Of a stretch of 64,000 nt of DNA, positions 59,387 to 64,000 are shown piece by piece. The notes under the pieces were generated by a model. That model searched no databases. It saw only the letters and a program-made list of their open reading frames with translations, and was not told the DNA's origin. Each line of letters opens with the position of its first letter. Within the stretch, counting starts at the first letter, position 1. This stretch comes from Cliona cf. orientalis (taxonomy: Eukaryota > Porifera > Demospongiae > Clionaida > Clionaidae). Location of the stretch: contig OZ005707.1 in NCBI GenBank assembly GCA_963930775.1, positions 5,208,001 to 5,272,000 of the forward strand, read 5' to 3'. The position numbers were made by a program, and so were the translations under genes.

Positions 59387-59486
59387 GTAAACTAGTGTCC
59401 AAGACTGAACTAGCCTCGTACCCAGGCCCTCCTCCTCCTCAAAGGGCCTGGGTACGAGGCTAGTTCAGTCTTGGACACTAGTTTAC
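59387..59486. repeat. Perfect 43-bp palindrome arms, 14-base loop
   Basis: Left arm 59387-59429 and right arm 59444-59486 are exact complements. The inner 18 bases are the TAGCCTCGTACCCAGGCC hairpin; the outer 25 include TAGTGTCCAAGACTGAAC. A partial further copy lies just upstream at 59360-59382. Confidence 0.92.
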
Positions 59487-59489
59487 CCA

Positions 59490-60040
59490 TTCCAGTTGAT
59501 GCCCACCTTGGATCTTGCCACCATTCCGCTGCTGTTGACTCTCTTGACCCTGTTGTATCCACTGATGCTGTTACACAGAACACTCTCAATCAGTCTTTCC
59601 CCATTGAATCATTGAAGCCGAGTCATGACATGCAGGATGTTGTCATTGAACCTGAAATCAGTGATACTTGCGAAAAGGACTGGTCTGAGTGATACTATCT
59701 TTGGAGACTCGGGGATGCTGAACGATATCTACTATCATGAGTTGGACAGTAGCACCCCTGGTGTGTGTGTTGTTAGTGATGATGGGAAGCTGACTTGGTC
59801 ACCAGTCAAGATAACTAGGTCCTGTGTGAAGCTGCCAGTGATCATGACTCTGAGTCAGCTAAGGATTCCTCTTCGGATTCTGAAGACCTGAAGCCATCAC
59901 AGATTGCTACAATGGATTTTGAGAGTCGGTCTGGTGTCCCTGGTTTTGAGATTGAGACTCATGATGATGATGCTTTCTGGGTACCGGTTGCTTTCCGCAC
60001 TCGGGCACACTTGAAAACGTACGCGTCTAAGTTGTGATGC
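59490..60040 (+). other. Coding-like remnant, unidentified
   Basis: Acidic open stretches in more than one frame (for example PLVSDDGKLTWSPVK-like and DDDAFWVPVAFRTRAHLK before a stop near 60037). Codon texture looks protein-coding, but the reading frame is not continuous and I recognise no family. It is not seen upstream of gene A. Confidence 0.3.
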
Positions 60041-60456
60041 TTTCTCTCCCCCAGAATACTTTTATGTCTTATAAATTATTTGAATATCGTTTATCTTGTA
60101 TATTACTAGCTATACTGCAGTGCTGCACCTATTGTGGTGTGTATTTCAATTCAATAATAATAATAATAATAATATCTATGGTTTAAGCAACAAGGTGGAC
60201 GTTTCTATAATATTATGAAGTATATCCAGCATTGGCAAGTCAGTTATGAGATCTTCAGATTCCACAGCAATAAGTAGCCTGGCCTCGTACCCAGGCCTCC
60301 TCCTCAAAGGCCCTGGGTACGAGGCTTATAAGTAACCCATCTTTCAAGTGTGGGCAGCACGCGCGCGTCAACTTGTGCGCATGCGTATATGAAGCGGGAG
60401 GTGTGACGCGGGGTGGAGGTTCGTTTTGTATGGTAAAGCTCGGGAACTTCTCCCAT

Positions 60457-63445
60457 ATGGACGTTCTGGAATCATACTTTCTGCTGTGTTTGGTGGAGTT
60501 GTATTGTTTCTTGGTGTCTTGCCACGAACATTTCAGCGTTTTGACTCGTCAAGCTGATAGTAGTATACCAGTCTGTGGTTCTACCCCAGATAATCTCAGG
60601 AACGCCTTCCTCTCAAACTGTACTCAACTAAATTTGAGTGAATCTACTTGTAACCATGCGTGGGATGGATTCTCGAGAGCCTTTGCTCACAAAGAACCTA
60701 ATAAGGTCAAGAATAGGTGAGTGATTTTGTAAACTACCGGTAAGGCCAAATAAAATTGAATATTAGTTTCTCATCCCCGCCCGCCTCTAGTTTTTCCTCT
60801 GCCTGACCACATTTTATTTCATGAATATCATTAAAACTATCTGCACAAGGCATTACGTCATAGACTCGCCCATTTTTTAATGAAATTCATGATGATATTT
60901 AATGATATTCATGACAAAAAATAAAATAAAAAGCCACCCTCCCGCCTGGGGAAATTCCTGAACATAGGATGAGAAACTAATAATCAATTTTGCTTGGCCT
61001 AATGCAAGAATTGCGACCACACCCCCTCAAATTCATTCCCAGACCCTCCCAGTTTTTCAAAGCTAGTGGGGGCCGGAGAGGAGGCTAAAGGAATATCATT
61101 TAGAACGATAACTTTTAATATGGAAATTGATGTAATGATCAGCCGCCAATCTTCTCTCTTAAACACAGCGATTACGTCGACTACTTTAATTTACTACCCA
61201 TTGAAGTGCAACCGAACCAGAACCTGTTCTGGTCTGGTGTGATTGACCTGGTGGCAGTGATCAGCTGCAGGTGCCCCACCGGTGCAGACGTGGTCTCCTC
61301 TGCCAACACTCCATCCTCAGCGATTATTGATAACATAGGACTGATAAATTGGTGTGGCACGTCCAATGTTACATCGAAAGGTGAGCGCATGACAGTGGCG
61401 TGTCCAGGATTTGAAGTAGGGAGGTGCTGAGCCAATCACGCGCGAAGCGCGCGCGCAAAAATTTAAGCCACGCCCCAAAACGTTGACCACGCCCCTCGCT
61501 AACCTATTCTCGAAGGTAGCTGGCTGACAAAGAAGGCTGTTTTGGCCAAGTAGCGACGAGAAAGAGTTGTTTAGAGAGCGAATTTTAGAGGATAGTAAGT
61601 TCATTGTTGGTTCTGGCTACCAGTTGTTGATTATCAGCATAAACAGTTGCCACTGAGCAACTGATCTGGCTGTTGTGCCAGAGCTGAGGGGGGTGCTCGA
61701 GCACCCGGAGCCCCCCCTTGGACACGCCACTGCATGACTATCATAATATTTTATTTGAGGGTATCTTTTTGAGATAATATTGTTATGGCGTCCAACAGAA
61801 CATGCCTGATAAAAATATTTTTACTTAGATGGAATTGACTATTCAAATGGCTGTCCATGTGGAGTGACTGAAGCTTTCTGGGCTCAATTCTCAATACAGT
61901 TTGCGTCAGTAGCCAGTGGTACTGTGTTCTATTTGGGTAATGGAGAGAGAGAAGGCGGTATCTTTCGACCAGACTCAAACTTTGCACAGTACGAGCTTCC
62001 GCAGTTGAGTCCACCGCGAGTGAGTGGAGTTGTAGTCATGGTGATACACAGGAAGGAGAAAGGTACATTAATTTTATAGGCACAATTAATAATAATAATA
62101 TGGTAGTGGAAATACTTGACAAGGAGTGAGCGAGCGAAGCGAGCTCACTCCTTAATTACTGCATAATGATAGTATGCATGTGTGGTTGACGACCTTTACC
62201 TACAAAATTGTGCGCGCATGCATGAGCAGAAAGCAAGCTAGGGTACATGCACATCTTAACTGATTATGTGACTTTGTCAATCAGCTAGCTAGAGAAATTC
62301 GTTAGTTGTCTTGTATTAGTGATGTCAAACATTGGCTGGATTCGCTAAAATTTTTCTCCTCATATTTATATTAGTGACATGGCACAAATGATATGTAAGT
62401 TTACACATGCTGTAGATCCAATGGTGAGGCACCCAGACCACTTATAGGGTAAGTTTGGGTGCTGAACATGATGGTTTACATAGTCTCTTCAAAGACAAAT
62501 TTTTCTGACTTTGTGCAATGTGGACTTTCAGAACTACCATTACTTGTAATAGACCAATCATGCCATTTTTTGTATTGCTTACTCCGGAGAATGTTGACAT
62601 GAATTAACCCAGGATTGAGGCATAAATATGGAATTAATATAGGTCATATACATATCAGAGTGATCAGCTATACCTACTCTACACACTGGAGCAGAGTAAT
62701 AATGCTAATGATGAAGTGAATTTTTTGCCCTGACATCCCTACTTGTATCCTCGTCCCCAGGCCCTTTGAGGGCGGTGAGGAGAAAGGGCCTGGTATTCAC
62801 TATTTGCACATGCTCCATTACCCTAAAAATCTTAGGGAATCGGATATTGTACACTTTAATCTAAATCTGTCCTGCCATCCTTTTGAAGCAGCTCACTTTA
62901 GTCATTGCTGGGATCATACCCATGCTGACATTATGAAAATTAATGTGCAACATCATAGGAGAATCGTGTGGAAGTAGTCAGATATTGGCAGATCTGAGAC
63001 GCAGAGTCACTGAGCAGAAACTTAAATACAACTGTTACGATGTGTTTGGTGATCCAACGAACCGATCGCAGTGGAAGGGTCTCTCAAGCTGTGCTTCTAG
63101 AATCATCACCTCTGAGCAGCATGGAACTACGCCTGAACTGAATGAGTGTTTCTTGGCTGAAAAAGAAGGTGCTATTCTTTTATCATTATAATAAATTATG
63201 ATTTTTATACACACAATTTTTATACTTTCCCAGGTACAGCTGTTCCAATTGGCTCAATTGTGGGAGGTGTGTTGGGTGGAATTGGTGCTCTTGCAGCTGT
63301 TATCATTGTACTGTTGATTTTTCTGCTTTTACTAAGGCACAAGTGTCCCATAAAACGATTTTTATTGAGTAACAGAATTAGTAATAAAGGATTTGTTTCT
63401 ACTGTAACTTACAGTAAATTGTCTGATGAGATAGACTCGGAGTGA
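60457..63445 (+). CDS. ADP-ribosyl cyclase gene B, type I membrane form, intact
   Basis: Exons 60457-60716, 61169-61380, 61829-62062, 62959-63168 and 63234-63445 join in phase into 375 residues. Signal peptide (MDVLESYFLLCLVELYCFLV), then CGSTPDNLRNAFLSNC and CNHAWDGFSRAF, W108 in NLFWSG, INWCG, W175 in AFWAQF, E213 in YELPQL, and GESCGSS with KLKYNCYDVFGD. Spacing W108-W175-E213 matches human CD38 W125-W189-E226. No acidic residue stands where Glu146 would be (V129-P135). A C-terminal membrane span (about 311-340, IVGGVLGGIGALAAVIIVLL) and a 35-residue tail ending SDEIDSE follow. CD38 is type II and BST1 GPI-linked, so this topology differs. Family function: extracellular NAD+ to cyclic ADP-ribose/ADP-ribose. 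Confidence 0.88.
60744..60999. mobile_element. Harbinger-like MITE in intron 1 of cyclase B, TAA duplication
   Basis: Inverted ends GGCCAAATAAAATTGAATAT / complement, CTCATCCCCGCCCGCC inside, TAA on both sides. Gene A has the empty site at about 48425 (AAACTAATGCAAG). Same family as 22510-22755. Confidence 0.88.
61393..61732. mobile_element. hAT-like MITE in intron 2 of cyclase B
   Basis: Ends CAGTGGCGTGTCCAGG and its complement; CATGA (up to GCATGAC) duplicated at the borders. Gene A has the empty site at about 48797 (GAGCGCGTGACTATCATAAT). The interior has the GCGCGCGAAGCGCGCGC palindrome type seen in 28760-29083. Confidence 0.88.
62316..62741. mobile_element. TIR element in intron 3 of cyclase B, CTTGTA duplication
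   Basis: Short inverted ends TTAGTGATGTCA and TGACATCCCTA, with CTTGTA on both sides. Gene A shows the uninterrupted sequence at about 49385 (GTCTTGTAGCTTCATCCCCAGG). No coding frame. Confidence 0.75.
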
Positions 63446-63585
63446 AATCTACTCATTGCGCATGCGTATAATATTATGCCGCCTGGGGTCGGGCCCCCGT
63501 GGGTTACGACGATACGTAGATCAATCATGTAGGGGTGTATCGATTTGCTGGGAGATCCCTTTTTTTTCAGTTCCAGCTAGCCGCT

Positions 63586-63836
63586 ATGGGCGTATCGAGA
63601 GTGTGTCTTGTGCTACTACTGGTAGGGCTGTCGCTCTGCTCGCCAGCTTTCTCCTACAGTCATCATCTATGGAAGCGCCAGAATGGTGCCATGTGTGATC
63701 CTACTCCAGCCAACCTTCGACAATCCTTTGAAACAAATTGCACTGGGCTGAAGGTGGATAACGCCACCTGCGATCGAGCTTGGATGGCTTTCACTAGGGC
63801 GTTTGCACGCCGAAATCCGACTACAGTTATGGCCAG
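63586..63836 (+). CDS. ADP-ribosyl cyclase gene D, first exon only (runs off window)
   Basis: The 251-base exon is nearly identical to exon 1 of gene C, with the same signal peptide and CDPTPANLRQSF / CDRAWMAFTRAF segments and the same phase-2 donor (CAG before GTTAGT). The remaining exons lie beyond 64000. It is to B what C is to A, and begins 141 bases after the B stop codon. Confidence 0.85.
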
Positions 63837-64000
63837 GTTAGTTTCAGGGGCTGCATGGGTGAAATGGGTGGCTAGCCGCATAATACTGGCAGAGAACCCC
63901 CCAATGTACCCACCCACCTTGCGGATTGCATTGAATAGTTCCGAGCTAGCTAGTACTAAACGGCAGTACATAATTATTTCAGTATCACAAAATGTGACCT

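Larger units (their letters stand above)
47525..60186. repeat. First copy of a ~12.7-kb tandem duplication (cyclase cassette A-C)
   Basis: From GCAACAAGGTGGACGTTTCT at about 47528 the sequence matches that from about 60186 onward, including the hairpin repeat, promoter, gene A/B, the short A-C spacer and exon 1 of gene C/D. Exon sequence is nearly identical between copies, so the duplication is recent. The second copy runs off the window. Confidence 0.8.

Overview
The window looks like nuclear DNA of an early-branching animal, most likely a demosponge. It is AT-rich, with many short GT-AG introns, dense microsatellites and a very large number of small inverted-repeat elements. It carries animal genes: a Frizzled receptor with Frizzled cysteine-rich-domain (CRD) copies, an SNAPC1-like snRNA transcription factor subunit, a PRSS23/35-type pseudoprotease and a tandem family of ADP-ribosyl cyclases. 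The species call is inference. I saw no rRNA, tRNA or CRISPR array, and no capsid- or envelope-bearing element.

Layout. (1) 1-743 (-): the first two coding exons of an unidentified His/Ser/Ala-rich protein that leaves the window. (2) 744-2764: divergent promoter region. (3) 2838-19657 (+): one large gene of about 24 coding exons encoding a roughly 1,750-residue scaffold with an N-terminal spectrin-type PH domain, a long acidic/Ser-rich linker, a PDZ domain and a degenerate macro domain. (4) 19.66-29.8 kb: tandem duplications, each carrying a copy of only the signal peptide and CRD of Frizzled. The first and fourth copies are broken; the second and third are open and would make secreted or surface-tethered CRD proteins. 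(5) 30127-40207 (-): SNAPC1-like gene, head-to-head with (6) 40958-42715 (+): an intact, intronless 585-residue Frizzled. (7) 44279-45406 (+): an intronless secreted trypsin-fold protein in which all three catalytic-triad positions read Asn. (8) 47.5 kb to the end: ADP-ribosyl cyclase (CD38/BST1 family) genes, arranged as a two-gene cassette (A then C) of about 12.7 kb that is repeated (B then D). A and B end in a transmembrane segment plus cytoplasmic tail; C ends in a bare hydrophobic tail like a GPI signal.

The duplications are useful because paralogous segments supply empty sites for mobile elements. At least six insertions can be recognised in one cassette copy but not the other, including a MITE in the first coding exon of cyclase A. 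Other structures include a foldback element built of GACAGT repeats with a nested hAT-like MITE, a four-unit tandem array of TIR-bearing ~400-bp units, two oppositely oriented LINE 3' ends, several perfect hairpins and a recurrent 13-base motif (GACGACCTTTACC) that tends to lie next to GCGCATGCGC-like sequence.

Working together: Frizzled and CRD-only proteins point to Wnt reception with possible decoys; the cyclases point to extracellular NAD+ metabolism; SNAPC1 is housekeeping. Exon boundaries were placed by reading splice sites and phase by eye; none is backed by transcript evidence.
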